From: an uncultured Eubacteriales bacterium
GTDB lineage: Bacteria > Bacillota > Clostridia > Oscillospirales > Acutalibacteraceae
Length of the DNA: 64,000 bases
Assembly: GCA_948527295.1 (NCBI GenBank)
Contig: CAOSWK010000001.1
Span: 169,071 to 233,070 of the forward strand
Direction: 5' to 3'
Shown: positions 1-10,562 of the stretch, in pieces
How the letters are laid out: the number at the start of each line of letters is the position of its first letter
Position numbering within the stretch: the stretch's first letter is position 1
Notes under the pieces: model-generated
Database searches by the model: none
Told to the model about the DNA's origin: nothing
The model's input: the letters and a program-made list of their open reading frames with translations, nothing else
Program-made: the position numbers and the translations under genes

Positions 1-33
1 CTTTTGAAGCAACCGCAAAAAATCAACAATCAA

Positions 34-672
34 TCAAACGGACTTATCAAGATCAATGACCAGATGCCGCTGGAGGTCCTCTCCCTCCGACCAAGACGTC
101 ACGCCATCAACCTTCTCCACCGTCATATGTATAACCTTGCGCTCATAAGGCGTCATCGGCTCCAGTTCAACGGGTTTCCTCGTGCGCAAAACCTTCGAAG
201 CCAGATTTTCTGCCAACTTTATCAAAACTTTTTCGCGTCTCTCGCGGTAATCGCTAATATTAATCGTCACACGATAATACGAATCGCACACAGCGTTAGC
301 AACCAAGCCAACCAAATACTGTATCGCGTCCAAAGTGTCGCCACGATGCCCAATCGCGATCTTCGCATTGCCGCCAACTACATGCAAATTGACTCCCTCT
401 GAGCTTTCTTCGCTCTCTATGCTAAAATTTTTCAGCCCGTATGCGGTCAAAACGTCGTGCAGATACTTAGCCGCAAGCTTTGCCGGTGCAACCGTGACAC
501 TTGCCCGAACCTTCGCCAATTTTCCGCCAAAAATCCCAAAAACTTTCTTGCCCGGCATCTGAATTACCTCAAAAGACACCTCCTGCTGGGCCGCGCCCAA
601 CGCCTTGCAGGCCTCCTCCTGCGCCAACACTAGTGTTTCTCCAACTCCAACAGCTTCCTTCACCACAACCAT
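34..672 (-). CDS. jag: RNA-binding protein Jag/KhpB (EloR)
   Basis: A 212-residue cytoplasmic RNA-binding protein. The N-terminal Jag_N domain (about residues 1-55) includes the typical GKKVFGIFGGKLAKV stretch. It is followed by a KH-like domain with GHRGDTLDAIQYL (typical GxxGxTLDAxQYL) and a C-terminal R3H domain with the R-x3-H pair in ERKVIH. In Gram-positive bacteria the family pairs with KhpA and affects cell elongation and post-transcriptional control. It is the last gene of the leftward rpmH-rnpA-yidD-yidC-jag run, its usual place, 69 bases after yidC. The start is the ATG after GGAGGTGC. Length and domains are normal, so the assignment is secure; the regulatory role here is inferred from relatives. 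Confidence 0.95.
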   Translation of the reverse strand: MVVVKEAVGVGETLVLAQEEACKALGAAQQEVSFEVIQMPGKKVFGIFGGKLAKVRASVTVAPAKLAAKYLHDVLTAYGLKNFSIESEESSEGVNLHVVGGNAKIAIGHRGDTLDAIQYLVGLVANAVCDSYYRVTINISDYRERREKVLIKLAENLASKVLRTRKPVELEPMTPYERKVIHMTVEKVDGVTSWSEGEDLQRHLVIDLDKSV

Positions 673-741
673 GCACCTCCGTAAATTTTACAAATCTTTG
701 TGAAATTTCAAATTTATGACAATTTTTAAAACAATTAGTCC

Positions 742-1680
742 TTACTTTTCAGCATCTATGCGGGGTTCACTAGCCTCAACGATCTCCAATCGAGCAATCC
801 TCGCCGCTTCCTCCCTGGCTGCAAGCGCCTTTGGCCCAAAAAACCTAGCTAAGAATACCGACTGAATCAGCGAAATCACGTTAAACACCGTGTAATAGGC
901 TCCCAAGGCCGCGGGCGCGTACAAAGTCAGCGAAACGAATATCAGCGGGATCAAAAACGGTACGAACCTAGCGCAACCTGGCGCCGCTTGGCGGTTTCCG
1001 TCCATCAGCTGAGCCACAAATATCGTCGCAAACATTGTTCCGGCCGAGAGCACCGGCCAGATCCACGCCAGAGTCTCAAAAGAGCTCGTCATCGGCACCG
1101 CGAACAAGTCCAGCCCAAAAAAGTTGAAGCCCTTGTTAAAGTCCAGTATATCACTAATTTGCTCGGCTGTAAACATCGTCAATTTGTCGCTGACCTGCGG
1201 AAAAACCTTTATGATCTCCAGCTGCGCGTACACCGATCCGAAATCGCCCGACAGTCCGGGAATAGCCTTCAAAGTCTCCACCGCAGAGCTCAAAGCCTCG
1301 GCAGAAACGTGAAACAAGTTCGTCAAAGGCCGAAAGATGGCTCCGTAAACGCCCGTAAAAACAAACGCCGGCAAAAGCTGGGGCAAACATCCACCCAAGG
1401 GGTTAAAACCCTCTTTTTCGTAGAGTTTCGCCATTTCCTCGTTCATTTTTTGCCGATTATTCGCGTATTTCTTCTGGATTTCTTGAGTCTTCGCGCTAAT
1501 CTTCGAGGTCTTAAGCAGCGCCTTTCTAGACTTCAGCTCAAACGGAAACGACAAAGCCTTGATGATCACGACGAAAATGAACACTGCCGGAACGAAACTG
1601 TCGAATAAATCGAAGAAAAACCACAAAACAAATCCCAAAAGCCTGCCCAGCGCGTCGCCAATCAGATTAAATAAATTCAT
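742..1680 (-). CDS. yidC: Membrane protein insertase YidC
   Basis: A 312-residue Oxa1/YidC/Alb3-family insertase that helps place proteins in the cytoplasmic membrane, alone or with SecYEG. Hydrophobic segments near residues 8-40, 100-120, 200-225 and 240-275 surround the charged cytoplasmic hairpin (about 50-90, with KKYANNRQKMNEEMAKLYEKEGFNP split over two turns). The GCLPQLLPAFVFTGVY segment is the conserved start of the second core helix. As in other Bacillota there is no large periplasmic domain. No lipobox cysteine is visible at the N terminus, unlike SpoIIIJ of Bacillus. It sits between yidD and jag in the conserved origin-proximal operon. Confidence 0.95.
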   Translation of the reverse strand: MNLFNLIGDALGRLLGFVLWFFFDLFDSFVPAVFIFVVIIKALSFPFELKSRKALLKTSKISAKTQEIQKKYANNRQKMNEEMAKLYEKEGFNPLGGCLPQLLPAFVFTGVYGAIFRPLTNLFHVSAEALSSAVETLKAIPGLSGDFGSVYAQLEIIKVFPQVSDKLTMFTAEQISDILDFNKGFNFFGLDLFAVPMTSSFETLAWIWPVLSAGTMFATIFVAQLMDGNRQAAPGCARFVPFLIPLIFVSLTLYAPAALGAYYTVFNVISLIQSVFLARFFGPKALAAREEAARIARLEIVEASEPRIDAEK

Positions 1681-1719
1681 ACAAAAAAGTCCCCCGTAAT
1701 GATGATAAAAACCGCAAAA

Positions 1720-1956
1720 TCAGCGTCGCTTTCGCCGCCCAGGCAAAGGCACCGGGTCAAACCCACCGCGAAACATAGGATTACAGCGCAAAATCCGGAA
1801 CAAAACAAGCACTAAGCCCTTTAACGCGCCAAACCGATCAATCGCCTCAATGCCGTAGTCGGAGCAAGACGGATAAAACCTGCAGCACGGCGGCCTGTTT
1901 CTCGAGATATTTCGCTGATAAAATTTTATCAACCGAATCAAAAAATTCTTCACCAT
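1720..1956 (-). CDS. yidD: Membrane protein insertion efficiency factor YidD
   Basis: A 78-residue protein of the YidD family, a small membrane-associated factor that improves YidC-dependent insertion. The family signature is present: CCRFYPSCSDYGIEAI near the N terminus, then RILRCNPMFRGGFDPVP, with the conserved cysteines. The hydrophobic patch in the middle (LKGLVLVLFRIL) is amphipathic, as is usual. It lies 39 bases upstream of yidC and 46 bases downstream of rnpA on the same strand, the standard order. It is slightly longer than the common 70 residues, with a basic tail ending in RRKRR. Confidence 0.95.
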   Translation of the reverse strand: MVKNFLIRLIKFYQRNISRNRPPCCRFYPSCSDYGIEAIDRFGALKGLVLVLFRILRCNPMFRGGFDPVPLPGRRKRR

Positions 1957-2002
1957 AAAAAAGCCCGCTCTCCAAATGTTAACCTTATATAGGCAACAAA
2001 AA

Positions 2003-2347
2003 TCAGCCCTCTGCCGCCAAAATCCTGGCCTCTGCTAACTTTTTGGTCAGCTCTCGCAAAACGTCGCCCATTTTTATCGACCAAGTCTTTTTTCTGGCCA
2101 CCAAAACAACGTCGAACCCCGGCCGGATCCTTGGCAAAAGCGTCCGATAAGCCTCTCGCACAACCCGCCGAGCACGATTTCGTTGCACAGCGTTACCAAT
2201 TTTTTTGCTAGTAGTAATGCCCATCCGCGCAGTATTCTCGCGATTTCTCAAAACGTAAACAACCAAAACCGGCGAAACATACGACCGGCCCCTCGAGTAA
2301 ACCCGGCTAAATTCGCGATTCTTATTCAAAGTAACAATCTTACTCAT
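2003..2347 (-). CDS. rnpA: Ribonuclease P protein component
   Basis: A 114-residue basic protein that binds RNase P RNA and helps cleave the 5' leaders of pre-tRNAs. The family motif appears as RNRARRVVREAYRTL, and the N terminus VTLNKNREFSRVYSRGRSY is typical. The frame stays open 38 codons further upstream, but I place the start at the ATG at 2347. The protein then begins MSKIVTLNKNREF as relatives do, an AGAAGG ribosome site precedes it, and the upstream part is not RnpA-like. It follows rpmH and is probably transcribed from the rpmH promoter. Confidence 0.95.
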   Translation of the reverse strand: MSKIVTLNKNREFSRVYSRGRSYVSPVLVVYVLRNRENTARMGITTSKKIGNAVQRNRARRVVREAYRTLLPRIRPGFDVVLVARKKTWSIKMGDVLRELTKKLAEARILAAEG

Positions 2348-2494
2348 AACACCAAGCCTTCTGATTTTGGCGCCACACCGGCATTTTTTAATCCTTCGCT
2401 TTTTAAAAATCTCACAAAAACAAAAAACATCACAACAAAAAAGCTCAAAAACATCGACCAAGCCGCAACTTAGTCTAGGTTAAAACAAAAAAAA

Positions 2495-2629
2495 TTAATA
2501 AGAAAGTCTATGTCTACCTTTGGCTCTGCGGCGCGCCAAGACTCTGCGGCCGTTTCTATCTGCCATTCTTTTTCTAAAGCCGTGTTCCTTCTTTCGGTGA
2601 AGCTTTTTTGGCTGATAAGTTCTTAACAT
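2495..2629 (-). CDS. rpmH: 50S ribosomal protein L34
   Basis: A 44-residue ribosomal protein. The reverse strand from the ATG at 2629 reads [19 protein letters not shown], then [20 protein letters not shown] and ends RHRLSY before TAA, a textbook L34. The ribosome site AAGGGAGG lies just upstream. It is the first gene of the leftward origin-proximal operon and a standard marker for oriC in bacteria. A consensus sigma-A promoter lies 38 bases before the start codon. Confidence 0.97.
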   Translation of the reverse strand: MLRTYQPKKLHRKKEHGFRKRMADRNGRRVLARRRAKGRHRLSY

Positions 2630-2666
2630 AAAGCGTCCTCCCTTCGCACATCAAGCGTATGTTGAT

Positions 2667-2696
2667 ATTATATCTCAAAGTCGGCGCCCGTGTCAA
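2667..2696 (-). promoter_or_regulatory. Sigma-A promoter of the rpmH operon
   Basis: On the minus strand there is a perfect -35 TTGACA (2691-2696) and a perfect -10 TATAAT (2667-2672) with an 18-base spacer. It points at rpmH and would drive rpmH, rnpA, yidD, yidC and jag. Confidence 0.85.
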
Positions 2697-3041
2697 GAGC
2701 ACCAAAATGTGCGGTCCTGCGGCGATTTTTCTGCGTCCGCGACCACTTTTGCCTATTCCAAAATTTCACAAAAATTTCGATTGAAAAATTTTGCGATTTG
2801 TGGTATCCTAAGTACTGTATATCTTTATCTTGTTTTATGGGCTGTTTAGTGTGGCCAAATCGCTCTTTCGCGCCTTTTTGCCTCGTTTTTGTCGATTTTA
2901 ACACGCTTTTTTTGCAGCAAATTTCTTGGCAGCATTCTTTCTGCGGTTTTTATTTATTAAAAAGAAATTTATTTCGCAAATTTTCGCACAGTATCGCACA
3001 ATGTTAAAGATAGTAGATCGTTAATTCTCTGGAGGTAAAAA
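2697..3041. other. rpmH-dnaA intergenic region (divergent)
   Basis: About 345 bases without a gene between two divergent promoters. It is AT-rich towards dnaA (2930-2990). I see no perfect TTATCCACA DnaA box; short near-matches such as TTCGCACAG occur just before dnaA. The region could be part of a bipartite origin together with the dnaA-dnaN gap. Confidence 0.5.
2781..2809 (+). promoter_or_regulatory. Candidate dnaA promoter
   Basis: TTGAAA (2781-2786), a 17-base spacer and TATCCT (2804-2809), with an extended -10 TGG just before it. It is the best promoter-like sequence ahead of dnaA; the leader would be about 225 bases. Confidence 0.5.
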
Positions 3042-4361
3042 ATGGAATCTTTCAACGAGGCTTGGGAACTCATCTGTTCCTACTGCAAGACTCGAATAAC
3101 CGACGTCGCTTACAAAACGTGGATCAGCCGGATTTCTCCGGTTAAGATCGACTTTGACACGGGTGACGCTATTTTGATGGTGCCTAACGAATTTCATAAA
3201 CAGACGCTTACTCGCTGTTATACGCCGCTTTTGAATAGCGCGTTTGAGGAGATCTTCGGATCTAACGGCATTAATATATGTTTTGTTACGCCAAATGCTA
3301 GCAGCGAAAGCCGTCCGCCAAAAAACGACAGCTTGGCCATCGACGCGGCGCCAGAACTAACTTTCGATACATATATTGTGGGCTCTTCCAATAAATTTGC
3401 GCACGCTGCGGCTCTGGCTGTGGCCGCAAACCCCGCTGGGTCCTATAATCCGCTGTTTATTTATGGGAACTCGGGGCTTGGCAAGACGCACCTTCTATAC
3501 GCCATCTGCAACGACATCAAGAAGACGCACCCCGAGACGCGCTCGCTTTATATTAAGGGTGACGAATTCACAAACGAGCTGATTGACGCTATACGGCGGG
3601 GTACGACGATCGAGTTTCATCAAAAGTACCGCCAGACCGACATTTTGCTTGTGGACGACATTCAGTTTATCGCGGGGAAGGACTCTACGCAGGAGGAATT
3701 CTTCCATACCTTCAATACGCTGTACGAAGCCAATAAGCAGATTGTCTTGACGTCTGACCGGCCGCCCAAAGAGATTCAAACGCTTGAGGATCGCTTGAGG
3801 ACGCGCTTTGAATGGGGTCTGATTGCCGACATTCAGCCGCCAGACTTTGAGACGCGGATCGCTATTATTAAGAGAAAGGCCGAGATTCTGGACATTGACA
3901 TTCCGAATAACGTCTCGGAGTACATTGCAACTAAGCTCAAGACGAATATCCGGCAGCTCGAGGGCGCCGTTAAGAAGATTAAGGCTTATTATCTTTTGCA
4001 GGGAGACGAGCCGAGCATAGCTACCGCGCAGGCCGCTATTTCGGATATTTTGAATAACGATCAGCCTCCGCCGCTCACTGTGGAGAAGATTGTGGAGGAG
4101 GTCGCGAAGACCTATGGCGTTTCTGGCGAGGATATTCGCTCATCTAAACGGGCTTCGAATATCTCTAACGCGCGTCAGACTGCGATTTATATCGCTAGGG
4201 AGATTACTCAACTTTCTATGACAGCCTTGGGGGCGGAGTTTGGCGGCAGGGATCACTCTACCGTGGTCTATGCTATCCAGCAGGTCGAGAAGACTATGAA
4301 GACCGATCCCAAAACGCGGGCGATGATCGAGGATATCATCAAGAATATTCGCGACAGATAG
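3042..4361 (+). CDS. dnaA: Chromosomal replication initiator protein DnaA
   Basis: A 439-residue initiator ATPase that binds DnaA boxes and melts the origin. Domain I (about 1-80, SWISRISPVKID-like helices) is followed by a short linker and the AAA+ domain. Walker A is GNSGLGKT at 142-149, Walker B is ILLVDDIQF at 201-209, and sensor/arginine-finger elements lie in LTSDRPPKEI and RLRTRFEWGL. Domain IV carries the DNA-binding signature GGRDHSTVVYAI at 401-412. Length is normal. The ATG is preceded by TGGAGG. It heads the rightward replication operon, divergent from rpmH. Confidence 0.98.
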   Translation: MESFNEAWELICSYCKTRITDVAYKTWISRISPVKIDFDTGDAILMVPNEFHKQTLTRCYTPLLNSAFEEIFGSNGINICFVTPNASSESRPPKNDSLAIDAAPELTFDTYIVGSSNKFAHAAALAVAANPAGSYNPLFIYGNSGLGKTHLLYAICNDIKKTHPETRSLYIKGDEFTNELIDAIRRGTTIEFHQKYRQTDILLVDDIQFIAGKDSTQEEFFHTFNTLYEANKQIVLTSDRPPKEIQTLEDRLRTRFEWGLIADIQPPDFETRIAIIKRKAEILDIDIPNNVSEYIATKLKTNIRQLEGAVKKIKAYYLLQGDEPSIATAQAAISDILNNDQPPPLTVEKIVEEVAKTYGVSGEDIRSSKRASNISNARQTAIYIAREITQLSMTALGAEFGGRDHSTVVYAIQQVEKTMKTDPKTRAMIEDIIKNIRDR

Positions 4362-4666
4362 CTTTTGTTGAATTGTTAACAATGTTTTCACTTTTTAACA
4401 TTTTCGGTTGAATTCGCGATTTTTGCTGTGTTTTTCTTTCAACTTCTTTTCAACATTTAACACCAAGTTTTCCACCAAATTGTTGAAATGTCGCGGGTCC
4501 GGTTTAAAGTTTAAAAAGTTTCCACATAAATTAAACGAAGGATTTGGGTTTTAAATTGGCTTTACACCGCTGTTTTGGAGGGCTTTTCAACATATCAACG
4601 GCCCCTACTAATATTACTAAAATTTAATTATTTCATTGCTATTATTTTAAAATGAGGTGATCTTTT
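4362..4666. other. Candidate oriC / DnaA-box-like cluster between dnaA and dnaN
   Basis: A 305-base AT-rich gap holding repeated nonamers close to a DnaA box: TTTTCAACA at 4447-4455 and 4584-4592, TTTTCCACC at 4468-4476, the reverse of ATTTCAACA at 4481-4489 and GTTTCCACA at 4518-4526. Each is one or two bases away from TTATCCACA. A run of A/T before dnaN (4605-4660) could serve as an unwinding element. In many Bacillota oriC is bipartite around dnaA. Assignment is by position and pattern, not by proof. Confidence 0.55.
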
Positions 4667-5779
4667 ATGAAAATAACCTGCTTGCGGCAGACGCTTGTTG
4701 AATCTGTCTTGAATGTTCAAAAGGCGGTCTCGACCAAATCTTGCCTTACCGCGCTTGAGGGGATCCTTATTTCTACAAAAGAAAATTCGATCTCGCTTTG
4801 TGGGTACGACTTGGAACTTGGAATTATGACGGAGATCCCCGCTACCATCGAACAACCGGGCCAAATTGTGATAAACGCTAAGCTTTTTTCGGAGATTATT
4901 CGCAAAGCGCCGGCGGATACGATTACTATTAGCGTGGACGAAAAGCTGATTGCTACGATTACCAGTGCACCGGCAGAGTTTTCGCTTGTTGGGATTTCTC
5001 ATGAGGATTTTCCGGAGATTCCGACGCTTTCGGACGCTGAAACTCTGAGCCTTGACTGCGAGACTTTGAAGGGGATGATCCGGCAGACACTTTTTGCGAC
5101 GTCTGAGACCGACGTGAAGCCGATTAATACGGGGACTTTGTTTGAGGTTAGCGAGACGGAGCTCAAGCTGATCTCCGTAGATGGCTTTAGGCTGGCTTTG
5201 CGCAAGGAAGTGCTTGCGGGCGGCAAGGAGATGCGGTTTGTTGTGCCGGGCAAGACGCTTAATGAGGTTCTGAAGATTCTTCCGGACGCTGAGGGCGCCA
5301 AAATCCAGATTTCTGTAGGGAAGAAGCATATAATTTTTTATATCGAGAGCTATTTCGTGATTTCTCGACTGTTGGAGGGCGAATTCCTCGATTACACCGC
5401 CGCGATTCCGCCTTCGCACGCTACCGAGGCCGTTGTGAACGTGAAGAGCATGATTGAGAGCATTGATCGCGTGTCTTTGGTGGTTACCGATCGGCTTAAA
5501 AGCCCCGTGAGATGTTCTTTTGCGGACAACTTTGCGCGCGTTTTTTGCATAACGACGGTCGGCAAGGCTAGCGACGAGTTGCCCATAAGTATGCAAGGCG
5601 ACGCGCTCGAGATCGGGTTTAACAATCGCTATTTGATTGACGCGCTCAAGAATACTGAATGCGACGAGGTTAAGGTTCTGCTCAATGGCCCGCTCAGCCC
5701 GATTAAGATTGTGCCTAAGGAGGGCGATGCGTTTGTTTTTCTCGTTCTGCCTGTGAGATTGAAGGCTGTCGATGAGTAA
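4667..5779 (+). CDS. dnaN: DNA polymerase III beta subunit (sliding clamp)
   Basis: A 370-residue clamp protein that dimerises around DNA and tethers polymerase III. The three topologically equivalent clamp domains span the chain. Recognisable pieces are the N-terminal KITCLRQTLVESVLNVQKAV, the middle FEVSETELKLISVDGFRLALR, and the C-terminal end FVFLVLPVRL, which is the usual MPMRL-type terminal strand. The start ATG follows TGAGGTGATCTTTT. Its stop overlaps the start of the S4 gene by 8 bases, so the two are translationally coupled. Confidence 0.97.
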   Translation: MKITCLRQTLVESVLNVQKAVSTKSCLTALEGILISTKENSISLCGYDLELGIMTEIPATIEQPGQIVINAKLFSEIIRKAPADTITISVDEKLIATITSAPAEFSLVGISHEDFPEIPTLSDAETLSLDCETLKGMIRQTLFATSETDVKPINTGTLFEVSETELKLISVDGFRLALRKEVLAGGKEMRFVVPGKTLNEVLKILPDAEGAKIQISVGKKHIIFYIESYFVISRLLEGEFLDYTAAIPPSHATEAVVNVKSMIESIDRVSLVVTDRLKSPVRCSFADNFARVFCITTVGKASDELPISMQGDALEIGFNNRYLIDALKNTECDEVKVLLNGPLSPIKIVPKEGDAFVFLVLPVRLKAVDE

Positions 5780-6005
5780 GGTTCGCGTTGTGATGGTGTC
5801 TGCGGCCGGAATAAAGCTTGATTCTTTTTTGAAGCTTTGTGGCGAGGTTTTGAGCGGCGGACAGGCGAAAATTCTTGTTCAGGCGGGAGATGTGGCTGTT
5901 AACGGCGAGGTTTGCGTGATGCGTGGGAGAAAGTTGCGGGGTGGTGATGTTGTGGAAGTCCGCGGGAATCGCTATGAGGTCGCTTTTGAGGAAGAAAAAT
6001 TTTGA
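5772..6005 (+). CDS. yaaA: S4-domain RNA-binding protein YaaA
   Basis: A 77-residue single S4-domain protein of the kind found between dnaN and recF in Bacillota. LDSFLKLCGEVLSGGQAKIL and GDVAVNGEVCVMRGRKL match the S4 fold, where the basic surface binds structured RNA. Relatives are implicated in ribosome maturation. It overlaps dnaN by 8 bases and recF by 4 bases, so expression is coupled on both sides. Confidence 0.9.
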   Translation: MSKVRVVMVSAAGIKLDSFLKLCGEVLSGGQAKILVQAGDVAVNGEVCVMRGRKLRGGDVVEVRGNRYEVAFEEEKF

Positions 6006-7114
6006 AGATTGAGAAAATTTCTTTTAAAGAATATAGGAACTTGAAAAATGCCGAAGTGACGCCGTGCGCGGGGATTAATATTATTTGCGGGGACAATGCG
6101 CAGGGCAAGACGAATTTTCTTGAGGCAATCTGGCTTTTTACCGGCGGGAGGTCGTTTCGGGGCTCGAAAGATCGGGATTTGGCGACTTTTGGGCAAAAGA
6201 ACGCGAGCCTTTCTATGGCGGCTGAGAGTTTTGGTCGCGTGCAAGACCTTAAAATCGACGTTCTGGACGGCAAGCGTTTTGTGACTATCAACAAAGTCCC
6301 GCAACGTAGCGCTTCGGACTTGATTGGGCATTTGTGCGCCGTGGTTTTTTCTCCGTTGCATCTGGCTTTGATCAAGGATGGGCCGGGCGTTCGGCGAAAA
6401 TTTCTCGATACCGCGATTTGTCAGACGCAGCCAAAGTACACCGCGCATTTGCTGAAGTATAATCACGTTCTGAACCAGCGAAATAGCTTGCTTCGTCACC
6501 TTAAAAAGAGCAAAAATCTCGATGATACCTTGGATGTATGGGAGGAAAAGTTGGCCGAGTACGGTGCGGCGCTGATTGAACGCAGATTTTCTTATGTGGA
6601 AAAATTAAAGGAGTTGGCGGCGGAGTTCTATTTGGGGCTATCTTCCAAAAAAGAAAAATTGTCTATGCAGTACAAAACGACGATGAATGCCGATGTGGAG
6701 GGAGTTTTGGAAAAATGTTTTATAAAAAAAGATTTTTTGCAAAAGTTGCGAGAGTCGCGAGAAGAGGACGTTTCGCTGGGGTTCACAACCAGAGGTCCGC
6801 ATCGGGATGAGATCGAGATCAAAATTGACGGTAAGTCTGCAAGAATGTTCTCGTCGCAGGGGCAGCAACGAAGTGCTGTTTTAGCTATGAAGCTCGCTGA
6901 GGCGGAGCTCGTGCAACAGACGGTTGGAGAGACGCCAGTAATTCTGCTAGATGACGTGCTAAGCGAGTTGGACGGAAGCCGTCAGAGTTATTTACTTGAG
7001 TGCATCTCGGAAAAACAGGTGTTCATAACGTGTTGCGAGCCGGAGATTGCGAAACGGATGCCGGTTGGGCAAGTTTTTGAAGTCTTGAATGGCGAATTTA
7101 AGCCAAAAAATTAA
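6002..7114 (+). CDS. recF: DNA replication and repair protein RecF
   Basis: A 370-residue SMC-like ATPase that loads RecA at gapped DNA with RecO and RecR. Walker A is GDNAQGKT at 30-37, the ABC-type signature is FSSQGQQRSAVL, and Walker B is PVILLDDVLSELD near residue 315. The frame starts with TTG at 6002, overlapping the stop of the S4 gene. Protein start KIEKISFKEYRNL aligns with other RecF proteins (usually MxIxxLxLxNFRN), supporting this start. Normal length and usual gene order. Confidence 0.96.
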   Translation: MKIEKISFKEYRNLKNAEVTPCAGINIICGDNAQGKTNFLEAIWLFTGGRSFRGSKDRDLATFGQKNASLSMAAESFGRVQDLKIDVLDGKRFVTINKVPQRSASDLIGHLCAVVFSPLHLALIKDGPGVRRKFLDTAICQTQPKYTAHLLKYNHVLNQRNSLLRHLKKSKNLDDTLDVWEEKLAEYGAALIERRFSYVEKLKELAAEFYLGLSSKKEKLSMQYKTTMNADVEGVLEKCFIKKDFLQKLRESREEDVSLGFTTRGPHRDEIEIKIDGKSARMFSSQGQQRSAVLAMKLAEAELVQQTVGETPVILLDDVLSELDGSRQSYLLECISEKQVFITCCEPEIAKRMPVGQVFEVLNGEFKPKN

Positions 7115-7137
7115 AGAGAAATGGGTGTAAGTGGCGT

Positions 7138-7400
7138 ATGTATTTGTGTTTGGGTCGGGATGTTATGGTTAACGCTCGAGAAATCGTGGGATTTTTTGAT
7201 TTGGATACCAGCACTGTCGGCAAAATAACGCGGGATTACATTTATAATGCGGAAAAAGAAAATTGCACGGTGAGCGTGTCGGCGGAGCTGCCGAAGTCTT
7301 TTGTGGTTTGCAGGAGCGATTCTTTGCGGGATCGCACGGTTTTTATAAGTCCGTTGGCGACGTCGACGCTGAGTAAGCGCAAAGAAATGGGGAGTTTTTC

Positions 7401-7404
<4 letters not shown>
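7138..7404 (+). CDS. remB: RemB/DUF370-family regulator
   Basis: An 88-residue protein of the DUF370 (RemA/RemB) family. MYLCLGRDVMVNAREIVGFF is the family start; IGGDYVVRSKDIIAIL-like spacing and the RSDSLRDRTVFISPLATSTL end match relatives that sit between recF and gyrB. In Bacillus RemA/RemB-type proteins act in transcription of biofilm matrix genes; the role in Clostridia is less clear. Its stop overlaps the next gene by 4 bases. Confidence 0.85.
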
Positions 7405-9688
<2,284 letters not shown>

Positions 9689-9730
9689 ATCGCGATTTCA
9701 CCACAAAAATTAACTTTAGAGGAGAACATT

Positions 9731-10501
9731 ATGAGAGAACTTGATGAGAATATTCCGCTTGAGCCTGAGTCTGATGGGGATTCTGTAAACGAGGTGCCTG
9801 AGCAGGCGCATGAGAACGAGCCGGAGGAGGGTGAAACGTCTTCGATGGAGGACGAAAAGCAGATAGAGCGCGAGGTTTTGCAGACCGAGCAGGAGGATAA
9901 GATCGAGGACGAGGAGAAGGAGCGCGAGGAGGCGACTTGGGATGGCTCGGAGTCGGAGTTTGTGGAGGATGACGACGCCGAGGAGTACGAGGAGAAGTAC
10001 GCCGGGATAAAGTTTGGCTATGTCTTGAAAAAAGACGAGATCCTCGATTGCCTGAAGCATACCGGTTTATTCAAGTCTAACGGAACCCGCTCTGCTGTGG
10101 AAATCTGCTTGCTTCTCGTTTTGGCGCTGATGTTCTCGGTTTTATTTTTCGTTACTGGAAATAAAATAAATTTTATACTGGGAGTAATATCGACCGTGCT
10201 GGTGTTCCCGGTGGTGCTGATGCCGCGCTTTTTTGTCGGGTTCAACGCGGACAAATTAACAACGGGTAAAAAGCTGTCTGTGGAGATTTACCCGGACGAA
10301 ATCGCGGTGGACAGCGAGGCGTCGACGTGGAAGATCCCACTGGACGGCTCATGCGTGTTCGAGGAATTCAACGGGATGTTCTTGATCTATCTGCCGCAGG
10401 AAAAGCTGTTTATAATCCCGACGCGGGCAATCGAGCCGGATTTTTTGGCGGATGTGCAGGGAATGATAATTGCAGGGACTAAGCCTAAAGAAGAGTCATA
10501 A
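9731..10501 (+). CDS. YcxB-like membrane protein with acidic N terminus
   Basis: A 256-residue protein between gyrB and gyrA. The first 95 residues are extremely acidic and probably disordered (many E, D and S). About residues 105-120 begin the YcxB-like region (GYVLKKDEILDCLKHTG). Two membrane segments follow (about 124-143 and 147-167), then a pleckstrin-like region containing EIYPDEIAVDSEASTWKI and IYLPQEKLFIIPTRAI, which resembles the YcxB C-terminal domain. Its function is unknown. The acidic extension is not usual for YcxB proteins. A TTAGAGGAG ribosome site precedes the ATG. Confidence 0.75.
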   Translation: MRELDENIPLEPESDGDSVNEVPEQAHENEPEEGETSSMEDEKQIEREVLQTEQEDKIEDEEKEREEATWDGSESEFVEDDDAEEYEEKYAGIKFGYVLKKDEILDCLKHTGLFKSNGTRSAVEICLLLVLALMFSVLFFVTGNKINFILGVISTVLVFPVVLMPRFFVGFNADKLTTGKKLSVEIYPDEIAVDSEASTWKIPLDGSCVFEEFNGMFLIYLPQEKLFIIPTRAIEPDFLADVQGMIIAGTKPKEES

Positions 10502-10562
10502 ATGGCGATCTGGTGGGAATTTTGAATAAAGATAAAGGCAAAAATAAAATGAGGTGAACTTT

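Noticed and set aside
742..1608. Long frames antisense to yidC (for example 988-1608)
   Set aside because: Shadows of a well-conserved gene; no ribosome site, composition or similarity supports them. The same holds for long antisense frames over dnaN, gyrB, gyrA, pyrG, polA and arcB.
10554..10562. GTG at 10554 as the gyrA start
   Set aside because: The GTG is part of the ribosome site GAGGTG; the TTG at 10563 has the correct spacing.
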